64,000 nucleotides of DNA from the NCBI RefSeq assembly GCF_000214665.1, contig NC_015572.1, forward strand, positions 4,154,001 to 4,218,000, given 5' to 3'. This document shows positions 1 to 9,549 of this stretch, in pieces (position 1 is the stretch's first letter; each line of letters opens with the position of its first letter). This stretch comes from Methylomonas methanica MC09. Its GTDB lineage: Bacteria > Pseudomonadota > Gammaproteobacteria > Methylococcales > Methylomonadaceae. The notes beneath the pieces are model-generated. The model was not told where the DNA came from. It was given only the letters and a program-made list of their open reading frames with translations, and ran no database searches. The position numbers and the translations under genes were made by a program.

Positions 1-1
1 A

Positions 2-148
2 AAAGAGGCTCTACCCGGACAAGACTGTCAACAGCAGTTGCTCAAGTTTGAAAAACAGATCAATACTATCGATTATCGACAAGCGGAAAAAACCTTAACA
101 CACTTGGAAGCCATCATAACGCATCATTTACAGAAAGGATCGGCATGA
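2..148 (+). CDS. Hybrid sensor histidine kinase, C-terminal end only
   Basis: An open frame runs from the left edge to a TGA at 146-148, giving 48 helical, Gln/Leu-rich residues and no catalytic motif. The stop overlaps the next gene's start as ATGA, so the two are translationally coupled. The tail resembles the extreme C-terminus (after the Hpt domain) of the complete hybrid kinase at 22078-26061, and that kinase is also followed directly by a REC-GGDEF gene. I infer that this is the end of a paralogous hybrid kinase. Only the frame and the context support this, since the domains lie outside the window. Confidence 0.6.
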   Translation, partial: KEALPGQDCQQQLLKFEKQINTIDYRQAEKTLTHLEAIITHHLQKGSA

Positions 149-1065
149 CTAGCGAACCACTCAAGCCCTTGATTCTGATAGTCGACGACACCCCCACCAA
201 CATTCAAATATTGGCGGAAAATCTGATTAAGGATTATCGGGTCAAAGTCGCCGCCAGCGGTGAAAATGCGCTGCGGATTGTCGCTCAACAGGAATTGCCC
301 GATCTGATTTTGTTGGATGTGATGATGCCGGACATAGACGGTTACGAAGTGTGCCGACGACTGAAAAACAACCCGCAAACCCACGCTATTCCCATCATAT
401 TCGTCACCGCGTTAAACGAAGTGGCCAACGAAGAATTCGGCCTCAACCTGGGGGCGATGGATTACATCACCAAGCCCTTCTACCTGCCTGTGGTCAAAGC
501 CAGGATACGTAATCACATCCGTCTCAAGCAACTGACCGACACGCTGGAATCCATGGCCTGGATAGACGGACTGACCGGCATTCCCAACCGGCGGCGTTTC
601 GATCAGATGCTGGAAATCGAATGGAAACGCGCCCAACGCAATCAGTTGCCGTTGGCCGTCATCATGGTGGATATCGATCATTTCAAGGCCTATAACGACT
701 GTCACGGGCATGGTGAAGGCGATGTTTGTCTAAAGCAGGTGGCCACGATGTTCGCCGCCACGGTGAACCGGCCTGGCGATTTAGTTGCCCGTTACGGCGG
801 TGAAGAATTTGTGATATTGATGCCGGAAACCGACACCGACGGCGCCCAACAGCTTGCCGATCATTTACGCCACCAAATCGAATCGATGCAAATTCCGCAC
901 ACCAGCTCCAGTGCCTCTTGCTGGGTAACGATCAGTTTAGGTTACGCCGCGTTGATTCCCAAACCGGAGCAAGCCTCCTCCACATTGCTGGACGACGCGG
1001 ACAACATGCTGTACCAAGCCAAAAACCTGGGCCGCAACCGCGCCTTCGGCTATTGTTTAGGCTAG
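145..1065 (+). CDS. Response regulator with diguanylate cyclase output (REC-GGDEF)
   Basis: A 306-residue cytoplasmic protein likely to make cyclic di-GMP from two GTP when phosphorylated. The N-terminal receiver domain (about 10-125) has the acidic pair after the first strand (VDD), the phospho-acceptor D58 in LLDVMMPDIDGY and the conserved K110 in ITKPF. The C-terminal GGDEF domain (about 140-303) carries GGEEF at 218-222, a variant compatible with activity, and an RxxD product-inhibition site at 209-212, exactly five residues upstream. It overlaps the preceding kinase tail by four bases, so the kinase is the probable phosphodonor. A closely similar protein is encoded at 26064-26990, also after a hybrid kinase. 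Confidence 0.93.
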   Translation: MTSEPLKPLILIVDDTPTNIQILAENLIKDYRVKVAASGENALRIVAQQELPDLILLDVMMPDIDGYEVCRRLKNNPQTHAIPIIFVTALNEVANEEFGLNLGAMDYITKPFYLPVVKARIRNHIRLKQLTDTLESMAWIDGLTGIPNRRRFDQMLEIEWKRAQRNQLPLAVIMVDIDHFKAYNDCHGHGEGDVCLKQVATMFAATVNRPGDLVARYGGEEFVILMPETDTDGAQQLADHLRHQIESMQIPHTSSSASCWVTISLGYAALIPKPEQASSTLLDDADNMLYQAKNLGRNRAFGYCLG

Positions 1066-1127
1066 CGTCCGCTACAAATCGTATCCCTAAACCCAGCCCC
1101 TTACCGTTAATTCGCCTGTTTTTCCGC

Positions 1128-3377
1128 TCATCGCCATTTAAAAACCATCAGCGTAATATCATCGTTAAAGCGGCTTGTCTCGCAAAACCGTTTCAAGGCG
1201 GCATACAAGGCATCGATAATCGCTTGCGGCGGCAGATGCGCGTTTTCCAGGAAAACGCGCTTCACCCTTTCCAGGCCAAAAAACGCCTGCTGGGGACTTT
1301 CCGCCTCGATTAAGCCGTCGGTATAAAAGAGAATCACATCGCCCTCCGTCAGGCTAACGGATTTTTCTTCGAACATCACATCCTGCCGGATACCGACAAT
1401 TAAGCCGTCGGCATCCAGTTCCCTGAATTCGTTGCGCAAGCCGTTAAACAATAGCGGCGGCGGATGACCGGCATTGGCATATTTGATTTGCCGTCCAAGC
1501 AGATCGACTTGCATATAAAACAAGGTAATAAAATAGTCCGCATTGTTTAAATCGTTAAACAGGAACTTGTTTAATACTCCCAAGGTTTCCGCAGGGCTAA
1601 AGGCTAAATTGTGTTGCACGCGCAGAGCACTGCGCGTTTCCACCATAAATAGCGCAGGTCCGATCGAATGACCGGATACATCGGCAATCACGATATCCAG
1701 ATGGGCTTCATCGCGGAAAAAATAATCGTAATAATCGCCGCCCACCTTGTCCGCCGGCACGCATAAACCCGTTATTACAAAGTCATCGGTTTCGATGGCC
1801 GAGGAAGGCGTCAAAGTGGCCTGGATTTCCTGGGCAATTCTGATTTCGTTTTGGGCAATCGCCAGCTCGACTTCGGCTTGGCGAATTTGCTGTTCCGCGG
1901 CCCGACGTCCGGAAATGTCGTGTATGAAACCGCTGAAAATATAGGTATTGCCGACTTTTAACGGCGAAACGCTGAGTTCGACCGGAAATTCGCTGCCGTC
2001 GCGGCGCATGGCCAATTGTTCGGTCTGCCGGTTTAATACCGGCCCCGCTCCGGTGCGCAAAAAGGTTTGCATGCCTTCGCGATGAGCGCTGTGATAACGC
2101 CGGGGAATAATCAATTGCGCCAACGGCTGCCCGATCGCTTCTTCGACCGACCAGCCAAACATTTTTTCGGCCCGTTGGTTCCAGTCGGTAATAATGCCGT
2201 AAGCATCCATAATGACGATGGCATCCAGCGAACTTTCAATAATCAGCCGGGTGCGTTTTTCCGACTCGATCAAGGCGTTTTGAAATTGCATGCGCGCGGT
2301 TATATCCCGATCGACACCCCGCCATTTCAATAATTTCCCCCTTTTATCGAATAGCGGTAAACCGGTGGACTCAGTCATCACCAAGTGCCCGTCCTTATGC
2401 CGATAATGATTAACCAGTGAATGGAAGGCGTGCTGATTGCTCGAGTATCCGGTTTGCGATGCTTTGTCCTGATCGGTTAACAACTCCGTGTAATGCTTGC
2501 CTATGATTTGCTGCTGGCTAAAGCCTAAAATTTGTTTAACGGCCACGCTGCTATACAGGTAATAGCCGTTCGGGTCTTGCTCCCACAACCATTCGCCGGA
2601 CAAGTCCGCCATTTGTCGAAAACGCTCTTCGCTTTCCGATAGTGCCGATTCCACGGCCTTGCGGTGCGTGACGTCTTCCTCAACCGCCAGAAAATGCGTG
2701 ATCTCGCCGGCCTGATTTTTAATGGCGCTGATGCTTTCATAGACCCAATATTCGCGACCGCTTTTGGTTTTATTTTGCACCTCGCCTTGCCACTGCCCGG
2801 TGCTCAGCAAGGTATCCCACATCGATTTGTAAAGCGCCGGCGACATATGGCCGGATTGCAGAATACTGGGATTTTGGCCGATTAATTCTTCCCCGGAGTA
2901 GCCGGTTAGTTCGGTAAACTTCGGGTTGACATACTCAATGGATCCGGAGCGGTCGGTAATCATCATCGCGCTGGCGCTTTGTTCCACCACTCGCCGCATC
3001 ACCAATAAATCATCGCCGGATTTAAGTACCTGAATCAGTAGAATACAGTCGACGTAACCGGCAACGCAGTCAGGCAAGGTGGAAATTGAAACCAATGCTG
3101 ATAGGCTGCCATTATTTTTTGTGAGTAGTTCCGCCGTAAAACTGCTATCGATACTGCAATTATGGGTGTTGGTTGCCGCGGCTTGCCAGTAGGTCAGACT
3201 TTTTTCGGAAAAGACCAGGGTAAGCGGCTGCCCGTTTAGCTCCGTTTTAGAATAACCCAACAATTTGAGTGCGGACTCGTTCGCTTGGATAATATGCGGT
3301 GCAACCGACTGTCCCCCGGCGCATTCGCTCCTGACAATCAGCAAATTGAAAGCACGCAACTCAATCAAATTAGACAT
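1128..3377 (-). CDS. PAS-domain RsbU/SpoIIE-type serine phosphatase
   Basis: A signal-sensing PP2C-like phosphatase, expected to dephosphorylate a STAS-domain antagonist. Three clear PAS repeats (about residues 130-245, 250-370 and 375-495) follow a weaker PAS-like N-terminus. A helical linker leads to the SpoIIE domain (about 535-750), which has the metal-binding signatures GGDYYDYF, IADVSGHSIGPAL, FYTDGL and NDDITLMVF. ATG at 3377 lies two bases past the stop of the upstream decarboxylase gene; a TTG at 3383 that overlaps that stop would add two residues. The likely substrate and its kinase are encoded just across, at 5330-6103. The PAS ligand cannot be read from sequence. Confidence 0.9.
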   Translation of the reverse strand: MSNLIELRAFNLLIVRSECAGGQSVAPHIIQANESALKLLGYSKTELNGQPLTLVFSEKSLTYWQAAATNTHNCSIDSSFTAELLTKNNGSLSALVSISTLPDCVAGYVDCILLIQVLKSGDDLLVMRRVVEQSASAMMITDRSGSIEYVNPKFTELTGYSGEELIGQNPSILQSGHMSPALYKSMWDTLLSTGQWQGEVQNKTKSGREYWVYESISAIKNQAGEITHFLAVEEDVTHRKAVESALSESEERFRQMADLSGEWLWEQDPNGYYLYSSVAVKQILGFSQQQIIGKHYTELLTDQDKASQTGYSSNQHAFHSLVNHYRHKDGHLVMTESTGLPLFDKRGKLLKWRGVDRDITARMQFQNALIESEKRTRLIIESSLDAIVIMDAYGIITDWNQRAEKMFGWSVEEAIGQPLAQLIIPRRYHSAHREGMQTFLRTGAGPVLNRQTEQLAMRRDGSEFPVELSVSPLKVGNTYIFSGFIHDISGRRAAEQQIRQAEVELAIAQNEIRIAQEIQATLTPSSAIETDDFVITGLCVPADKVGGDYYDYFFRDEAHLDIVIADVSGHSIGPALFMVETRSALRVQHNLAFSPAETLGVLNKFLFNDLNNADYFITLFYMQVDLLGRQIKYANAGHPPPLLFNGLRNEFRELDADGLIVGIRQDVMFEEKSVSLTEGDVILFYTDGLIEAESPQQAFFGLERVKRVFLENAHLPPQAIIDALYAALKRFCETSRFNDDITLMVFKWR

Positions 3378-3379
3378 AT

Positions 3380-5041
3380 TCAAGCAGGACGTTCGCCTTG
3401 GACTTTGGATTTCAAATGCTCCGCCAGCCGCCTCATGGCCGAAGACGTGTCGTCGGAAGCAAGATGCACATTGATGATACTGGGCATGCTACGGTTATTC
3501 AACGCCTGTATCAACGCGGATTCAAACGATTCTTCCGTAGCGGCGTCAAAGCCTTGCAAAGGTCCGAACACTTCGCCCAAGCGGTCGAACCGCCAACGGG
3601 CGATATCGTTAAAGGGACCTTCCAGTATGCAACGTTCGGTACTATAACCGCTATTGTTAAACACGATCACAATCGAATCGAGGCCTAATCTGGCTTGCGT
3701 GGACAATTCCGTGCCGGTCATTTGAAAGGCGCCGTCGCCGACTAAAATAAGCGCCCGATGTCCCGGCCGGGCCACTTGCGCGCCCAGCGCCGCGGGAACC
3801 GCGAACCCCATCGTGGTATAGAACCCGGAGGCTAAAAACTCGCTTTGTTCGTGCACCTCCAAATCGATAGCCGCAAACAGGCAATCGCCGACATCGCAGA
3901 CCACGATGGTTTCCGGTTCGAGAGCCTGATTGATCCGCTCGATCAAGCGGTTAATGGAGATCGGCCGATCGGGCTCGGGAAAGGCGCGGGCAACCGGTTT
4001 ACCGGGTTTCGCGGAAAAACCGGCCTCGCTCGGTTTAACCGCGTCAACCAATGCGTTTAAATAATCGGCTAAAGCGATATTGGGGTAACGGTGGGCGCTA
4101 ATCACCACCTCGTTCAGCGCCGCGCGTATCGTATGCTGGGGATCGAGTTTTGCGGTGTAAATACCGGTATCGACCTCGTTCAAGGTGACGCCCAGCATCA
4201 ACAGCAAGTCGGACTGCTCGACCATATAGCGGGCGTGCTCCGAACTCATCGCACCCTCATAGATACCCAGGTAAGCCGGGTGCCGTTCGGCAATGACCGA
4301 CTTGCCGGTTAAGGTGGCCGTGACCGGCAGACGGGCACGCTCAATCAATTCAAGCAACCTGTTTTGCAAACCGCGCCTGTGCAACTCAATACCGGCGATC
4401 ACCATCGGTGAAACAGACTTTTCCAGCAAACTCATGGTTTCCGCGACAGCTTCGGATAACGCGCTCTTATCACTGCCGGACGGTTCCATGGCCGCTATCG
4501 CCGGCATAGGGTAACCTTCAACCGATACCAAATCGCGGGGAATTTCTATATATACCGGTTTACAGTAGTGTCTTGCCGAGGCGATGGCATGATCGATTTG
4601 CCGAAACGCAATCACCGGATCGTTGAGCACAGCCGTTGCGCAAGTGATACGTTCGAATATTTCGCGTTGAAAGGTGAACGGGCCGAAACGGTGGTGAATT
4701 AAGGGGTCGTCCCGTTGTTCGCACACCCCCGGCGCACCGCTAATGACAATAACCGGCGAAGATTCCGCATACGCACCGGCCACGGCATTGACGGTGTTCA
4801 ACGCGCCGACGCCGTAAGTGACTGCCAACGCCCCCAAACCCCGGCAACGTGCATAGCCGTCCGCCGCAAAGGCCGCCGTATCTTCTCGGGTGGTACCGAT
4901 ATGCTGTATCGGGCTTTTCTCCATCAAATCATAAAAGCCCAATACGTAATCCCCGGGCACTCCGAAAACATGCTTAACCCCCGCTTCGTATAGGCGATTT
5001 AACAGATATTGACCCATGGTTTCTAACTTGACAGTGTTCAT
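3380..5041 (-). CDS. ThDP-dependent 2-oxo-acid decarboxylase (pyruvate/indolepyruvate decarboxylase family)
   Basis: A 553-residue cytoplasmic enzyme that decarboxylates a 2-oxo acid, probably pyruvate, indolepyruvate or a branched-chain keto acid, to the aldehyde. The N-terminal PYR domain has the cofactor-activating glutamate (E53 in TTREDTAAFAADGYAR) and the paired histidines of this family (H116-H117, IHHRFG). The C-terminal PP domain has the ThDP/Mg motif starting with GDG at about 434 and continuing to NNSGYST. Length and His-His pair favour pyruvate/indolepyruvate decarboxylase over acetolactate synthase, which lacks the pair. It is immediately upstream of and apparently coupled to the RsbU-type phosphatase gene, an unusual partner. 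Substrate is not decided by sequence. Confidence 0.85.
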   Translation of the reverse strand: MNTVKLETMGQYLLNRLYEAGVKHVFGVPGDYVLGFYDLMEKSPIQHIGTTREDTAAFAADGYARCRGLGALAVTYGVGALNTVNAVAGAYAESSPVIVISGAPGVCEQRDDPLIHHRFGPFTFQREIFERITCATAVLNDPVIAFRQIDHAIASARHYCKPVYIEIPRDLVSVEGYPMPAIAAMEPSGSDKSALSEAVAETMSLLEKSVSPMVIAGIELHRRGLQNRLLELIERARLPVTATLTGKSVIAERHPAYLGIYEGAMSSEHARYMVEQSDLLLMLGVTLNEVDTGIYTAKLDPQHTIRAALNEVVISAHRYPNIALADYLNALVDAVKPSEAGFSAKPGKPVARAFPEPDRPISINRLIERINQALEPETIVVCDVGDCLFAAIDLEVHEQSEFLASGFYTTMGFAVPAALGAQVARPGHRALILVGDGAFQMTGTELSTQARLGLDSIVIVFNNSGYSTERCILEGPFNDIARWRFDRLGEVFGPLQGFDAATEESFESALIQALNNRSMPSIINVHLASDDTSSAMRRLAEHLKSKVQGERPA

Positions 5042-5329
5042 AACGGTTTATCCTGTAAAAAACTCTGGTTTTGCAGTGATGGCTGGTCACGTTGAAACAA
5101 CCGATGCCGGAAAACACTTAACGGTCCAGACAGTACTGCTGATCGCTGTCCGGGAGCAAGTACTTTGCAGGCATGGACGACATAGAACGAATCCGTTATC
5201 GCGTTGTCTTACCGGCATGCGGTGTTCAACCGTTGCGGAGTAGAGTTATAAGGACGGAATAAATTCAATATTTTCATGGATTGGTGCTAAGATTCCGTAT
5301 TAATACGTAAAAATATATTTATTAAAAAT

Positions 5330-5662
5330 ATGAATTTAAATCTGGAAAAAATAAAAAACTTTAGTGTATTAACTATTCAAGACGAAAGAATAGATGCGCA
5401 CAATTCCGCTAAACTAAAAGAATATCTACTGGATATGATAGAAAGCGGAGATACCCATATAATTGTTCAATTAAAACACGTCCGCTTTATCGATAGTTCA
5501 GGCTTGGGGGCATTATTATTCGGCCACAAACATATGGCCGCCAAAGCCGGCCAATTTGCTTTAACCAATATACAACCGCAAGTGCTATCGATGTTCGAAC
5601 TGACCAGACTTACCCGTGTATTTGAAATTTATGCCGACATAAATGAAGTACTGACTAATTAG
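5330..5662 (+). CDS. STAS-domain anti-sigma factor antagonist (RsbV/SpoIIAA-like)
   Basis: A 110-residue single-domain protein. The phosphorylation motif DSSGLGALL sits at 55-63, with S56 or S57 as the acceptor. In known partner-switching systems the unphosphorylated antagonist binds the RsbW-type kinase and releases its target; the kinase inactivates it by phosphorylation and a SpoIIE phosphatase restores it. The kinase gene follows 15 bases downstream and a phosphatase gene lies at 1128-3377, so the three components are present. The 288 bases upstream are AT-rich near the start and hold the divergent promoters; no operator was recognised. Confidence 0.9.
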   Translation: MNLNLEKIKNFSVLTIQDERIDAHNSAKLKEYLLDMIESGDTHIIVQLKHVRFIDSSGLGALLFGHKHMAAKAGQFALTNIQPQVLSMFELTRLTRVFEIYADINEVLTN

Positions 5663-5677
5663 CTATCGAGATGACTT

Positions 5678-6103
5678 ATGTGTTCCTCAGTGATACAAGT
5701 TGACGTTGTTGTTCCTACCCATACCAAATATTTGGATTTAATCGGTAGCATAGGCGAGCGCATTGTCAAAGAGCTGGACGACTTCACGGGCGACAGGGAA
5801 GCCCTGGCATATCAATTGAATCTGGTACTGACCGAAGCGACCGCCAACGTCATCAAGCATGCAAACGACGCGCAACGTAAAGACACCGTGCGTATCTCGA
5901 TACACCTGCGTCAAGACGTATTGCATATTAAAGTGTACGACCACGGCCAGGGATTCGATTTAGACAAAATTCCGGCACCGGATTTCGACCACCCTTCGGA
6001 AAGCGGCATGGGGTTGTTTTTTATCCGCTCCATGATGGATTCGGTGACGTATACCCGGCAACCGGAATGCAATGTTTTGGAAATTATCAAATATTTAAAA
6101 TAA
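5678..6103 (+). CDS. RsbW/SpoIIAB-like anti-sigma factor serine kinase
   Basis: A 141-residue GHKL ATPase-fold kinase. The N box is LTEATANVIKHAND (E53, N57), the G1 box is VYDHGQGF and the G2 region is SGMGLFFIRSMMD. It is expected to phosphorylate the STAS protein encoded just upstream and to hold a target protein when that antagonist is phosphorylated. No sigma factor gene is next to it, so the target is unknown: in gammaproteobacteria such kinases may regulate sigma factors, response regulators or other enzymes. The next gene, glutamate dehydrogenase, begins 55 bases downstream on the same strand and may be co-transcribed. Confidence 0.9.
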   Translation: MCSSVIQVDVVVPTHTKYLDLIGSIGERIVKELDDFTGDREALAYQLNLVLTEATANVIKHANDAQRKDTVRISIHLRQDVLHIKVYDHGQGFDLDKIPAPDFDHPSESGMGLFFIRSMMDSVTYTRQPECNVLEIIKYLK

Positions 6104-6157
6104 AGCACCCGACATTGACCACGCCCATTATCAATCTCCCAACCAACATCAATAAAT

Positions 6158-9100
6158 ATGCGTAAACGGACTCGATCATGGCTGGAAAACCTGCGGGTTT
6201 TCGCTGAAAAAACCTTAGGGAAGCAACGCGGAACAGCGCTTATTGAAAAATATTCCGCGCTATTTCCGCCCGATTATCAAGCTCTGGTTTCTCCACGTTA
6301 TGCATTCAACGATATTCTGCACTTAGAGCAATTAACCCACCCTAACCATCAAACGGTCTCGTTAATTAAACCCTACGCAAACCATCCCTATTACCGGCTA
6401 CATTTTTATGGTCAATGCGAACGTTATTTGGATGAGTTTATTCCGATTCTGGAAAACCTGAATTTACGGGTGATTGATCAGGTTCAATTCGGCTTTTCGA
6501 TTGACGGTGTTCCCGCAACGATTAAAAGTTTCACGATTAAAGCAGCGACGGAACAGTGCGAATCGTTTAATGCCATAAAGGATAAGCTACTGGATACCAT
6601 ACAGGCGGTCATGGCGCTTCAGGTGGAAAATGATGCACTCAACAAATTGGTTGTTATCACCGGTATGGACTGGCAAGCCTGTGATGCGCTGCGTACCTAT
6701 CGCAACTATTTCCTGCAATTGGAACACCGCACCACAAAAGACAGCATCCATCACGCCCTGGTTAATAACCCCCATGTTGCAAGAGCCCTGTATGACTATT
6801 TTGAGGCGCGCTTTCGACCTAACCCGGACTGGCGGGATGCTTTAATTAGAGAGGAACGCGTTTTATTTCCGCTGCGCTTGCAATTACTGGAAGCTATGGG
6901 CTCGGTTGCCAACATCAACGACGACCGCATTTTACGCACCCTATTTAATTTGATTGATGCGACGGTAAGAAGCAATTTTCATCAGCGCCGCTTGCAGGAC
7001 GATTACTTTATTGCCATTAAAGTGAATAGCTTGGGGGTTATCGATATGCCGGCTCCCAAACCGCAGTACGAAATTTATGTACATGGCGTCGACATGGAAG
7101 GCATTCATTTAAGAGGCGGAAAGGTGTCGCGCGGCGGTATTCGCTGGTCGGACCGCATCGACGATTTCAGAACCGAAATTCTGGACCTGATGCAAACCCA
7201 AATCAGCAAAAACGCTCTGATCATTCCTACCGGGGCCAAGGGCGGGTTTGTGGTCAAAAACAATGGCGGTAAACAAGATTTCAAAGAAGCCGGCAAAAAT
7301 GCCTATATCCGGCTTATGAAGGGACTATTGGATTTAACCGATAACTATCAGGAAGATACTATCGTCAGCCCTGCCGGCATCGTGGTACATGACGACCCCG
7401 ACCCTTATCTGGTGGTGGCCGCCGACAAAGGCACCGCCAAATTTTCCGACATCGCCAACGGGGTGGCGGCAGAATACCGATTTTGGCTCGGCGACGCGTT
7501 TGCCAGCGGCGGCTCCCGCGGATACGACCATAAAGCGCTTGGCATTACGGCACGCGGTGCTTGGGAATGCGTGCGCAGGCATTTCCGCGAGATCGGCAAG
7601 GACATTCAAAGCGAACCGTTTACGGTTCTCGGTGTGGGCAGCATGGATGGCGACGTGTTCGGTAACGGCATGCTGCTGTCGCCCCACATACGCCTGCTGG
7701 CGGCATTCAGCGGCCAACATATTTTTATCGACCCCAATCCACCCGCCTCAGACGAGGCATTTAATGAACGCCGGCGCCTGTTCGAATTGCCGGGGTCCAG
7801 TTGGAACGATTACGACCGCCAGCTGATTTCCCGCGGCGGCGGCGTATATGCCCGTAGCGATAAAGACATTCCGGTTTCCGCCGAAGTAAGAAAGTGGCTG
7901 GGCATACGCTACAAATCGATTGACGGCGAGGCGCTGATCCAACGCTTGCTAAAAGCACCCGTCGAATTGTTGTGGCTGGGCGGCATTGGCACTTATGTCA
8001 AGGCCGGCTCGGAAAAATCGGAAGACGTGGGCGACCGCGGCAACGACAATGTGCGCGTGGATGCCGGCGAGTTGGGTGCCTTGGTGGTGGGCGAAGGCGC
8101 CAACTTGGGTTTCACCCAAAAAGCCCGTATCGAATACAGCCTGGCGGGCGGCAGAATTAACACCGACGCAGTGGATAACTCGGCGGGCGTCGATACCTCC
8201 GATCACGAAGTCAATTTAAAAATACTGCTGACTCAGCTGCACAAAAAAAACCTGATCGACGACTACCAAAGCTTATTTATCGGCATGACGGAAGCGGTTT
8301 GCCGGTTGGTACTGGCCGATAATTACGCGCAAAGCCTGTGCCTGTCATTAGAGCAGCAACGTTGCGCGGAAAACCCGGCGGCATTCATGCAGGTAGCGGA
8401 CCGGCTGGAAGCGGCCGGTTTTTTAGATCGGGTCGTGGAATCGTTCCCGCAAAGCAAGGAAATTCAGGCTCGGCCGGGACAAATCCTTACCCGTCCGGAA
8501 CTGGCCGTCTTAATGTCCGCCAGTAAAATGTATCTGACCGAGCAAATTCAAAATCAACTGGAAATATTACAAGGCGATTGTTGCGGAGGATATTTGCAGG
8601 CTTATTTTCCAAGCGAATTCAACGAACTCTATAAACAGCACTTGACCAGCCACCCGCTGGCCGATGAAATTAAAGCGACCGTGATAAGCAATTATCTGGT
8701 TAATCAAGCAGGCTGTAGCTTCTTAAGCCAGGATGACGACATTGAAAACGGCAGCACGCTCGCCTATGTTAAATGCTATTTAACCTTTGACCGGGTATTG
8801 AAAGCGCGAGAATTAAGAACGGCGATTTATCAATTAGACAACATAATTCCCGCCAGCTCGCAATATCAACTATTGCTACAAATCGAAAACACCCTGTCCG
8901 ATTTTTCCCGCTGGGCGGTACTGCATCATAAGAGTATTTGTCCCGATACTGAAACTGTCGAATGCTATAACGTTTATTTAACTATTTATGCCGCTTATTT
9001 AAAACAGCAAGCTTCTGAAAATCAACCCGACAAACCGAGTATTCCGGGAGCGGACTGTATTCCGACAGAATTGGCGGAAAAACTGGGATTTATCGCTCAG

Positions 9101-9487
9101 CTTAAGGATTTCCCTTTTATGGTTTCACTGGCGATAACCACGCAACAAGATTTAATCGCCATATTGAAGATATTGGCGGATATCAATCAAACCTTCGGGT
9201 TAAATGAAATACAACAGCAGCTGACGCAAATACCGAGACGGGATTATTGGGTAAAAACCGTCTGCAATACGCTACAAGCGGATATACACCGGTTTAGCGC
9301 CAAAATGGCCGCTGATATATTAAATAGCCAAGCACAAAACTGTTCGGACTATATTCAACGTTATATCAACAAAGCCCAAATTAGATACTATAGAAAAATT
9401 TACCTGGAAAACCAAAAGATGGCCCCGGTCAACTTATTGGCCTATATTACCTTGATCCGCGCATTCGGTAACATGTTGGAAATGTGA
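6158..9487 (+). CDS. NAD-specific glutamate dehydrogenase, short large-type form
   Basis: An 1109-residue NAD-glutamate dehydrogenase that interconverts glutamate and 2-oxoglutarate plus ammonium. Family landmarks include LYDYFEARFRP near 210, GGIRWSDR near 325, the catalytic-lysine region GAKGGFVVK near 358, VHDDPDPYLVVAADKGTAKF near 408, and GVGSMDGDVFGNGMLL near 492. In the 180-kDa bacterial class (about 1600 residues) the corresponding YFEARF segment lies some 350 residues further in, so this protein lacks most of the N-terminal regulatory (ACT-like) part and is close in size to the 115-kDa class. Only 55 bases separate it from the previous gene, so the short N-terminus is genuine. There is no strong Shine-Dalgarno before the ATG. 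Confidence 0.88.
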   Translation: MRKRTRSWLENLRVFAEKTLGKQRGTALIEKYSALFPPDYQALVSPRYAFNDILHLEQLTHPNHQTVSLIKPYANHPYYRLHFYGQCERYLDEFIPILENLNLRVIDQVQFGFSIDGVPATIKSFTIKAATEQCESFNAIKDKLLDTIQAVMALQVENDALNKLVVITGMDWQACDALRTYRNYFLQLEHRTTKDSIHHALVNNPHVARALYDYFEARFRPNPDWRDALIREERVLFPLRLQLLEAMGSVANINDDRILRTLFNLIDATVRSNFHQRRLQDDYFIAIKVNSLGVIDMPAPKPQYEIYVHGVDMEGIHLRGGKVSRGGIRWSDRIDDFRTEILDLMQTQISKNALIIPTGAKGGFVVKNNGGKQDFKEAGKNAYIRLMKGLLDLTDNYQEDTIVSPAGIVVHDDPDPYLVVAADKGTAKFSDIANGVAAEYRFWLGDAFASGGSRGYDHKALGITARGAWECVRRHFREIGKDIQSEPFTVLGVGSMDGDVFGNGMLLSPHIRLLAAFSGQHIFIDPNPPASDEAFNERRRLFELPGSSWNDYDRQLISRGGGVYARSDKDIPVSAEVRKWLGIRYKSIDGEALIQRLLKAPVELLWLGGIGTYVKAGSEKSEDVGDRGNDNVRVDAGELGALVVGEGANLGFTQKARIEYSLAGGRINTDAVDNSAGVDTSDHEVNLKILLTQLHKKNLIDDYQSLFIGMTEAVCRLVLADNYAQSLCLSLEQQRCAENPAAFMQVADRLEAAGFLDRVVESFPQSKEIQARPGQILTRPELAVLMSASKMYLTEQIQNQLEILQGDCCGGYLQAYFPSEFNELYKQHLTSHPLADEIKATVISNYLVNQAGCSFLSQDDDIENGSTLAYVKCYLTFDRVLKARELRTAIYQLDNIIPASSQYQLLLQIENTLSDFSRWAVLHHKSICPDTETVECYNVYLTIYAAYLKQQASENQPDKPSIPGADCIPTELAEKLGFIAQLKDFPFMVSLAITTQQDLIAILKILADINQTFGLNEIQQQLTQIPRRDYWVKTVCNTLQADIHRFSAKMAADILNSQAQNCSDYIQRYINKAQIRYYRKIYLENQKMAPVNLLAYITLIRAFGNMLEM

Positions 9488-9490
9488 CTT

Positions 9491-9521
9491 AAAAAAAATG
9501 GGCCGAACGCTGATCCGGCCC
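9491..9521 (-). terminator. Rho-independent terminator of the TonB-receptor gene
   Basis: A 6-bp G+C stem (GGGCCG at 9500-9505 with CGGCCC at 9516-9521) is preceded on the plus strand by eight A (9491-9498). Read on the minus strand this is a hairpin followed by a U run, placed about 30 bases past the receptor stop codon. The plus strand has no U run after the stem, so it should act mainly on minus-strand transcripts. Confidence 0.8.
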
Positions 9522-9549
9522 TAAGCTTGGCTACAACAATGAATACCCG

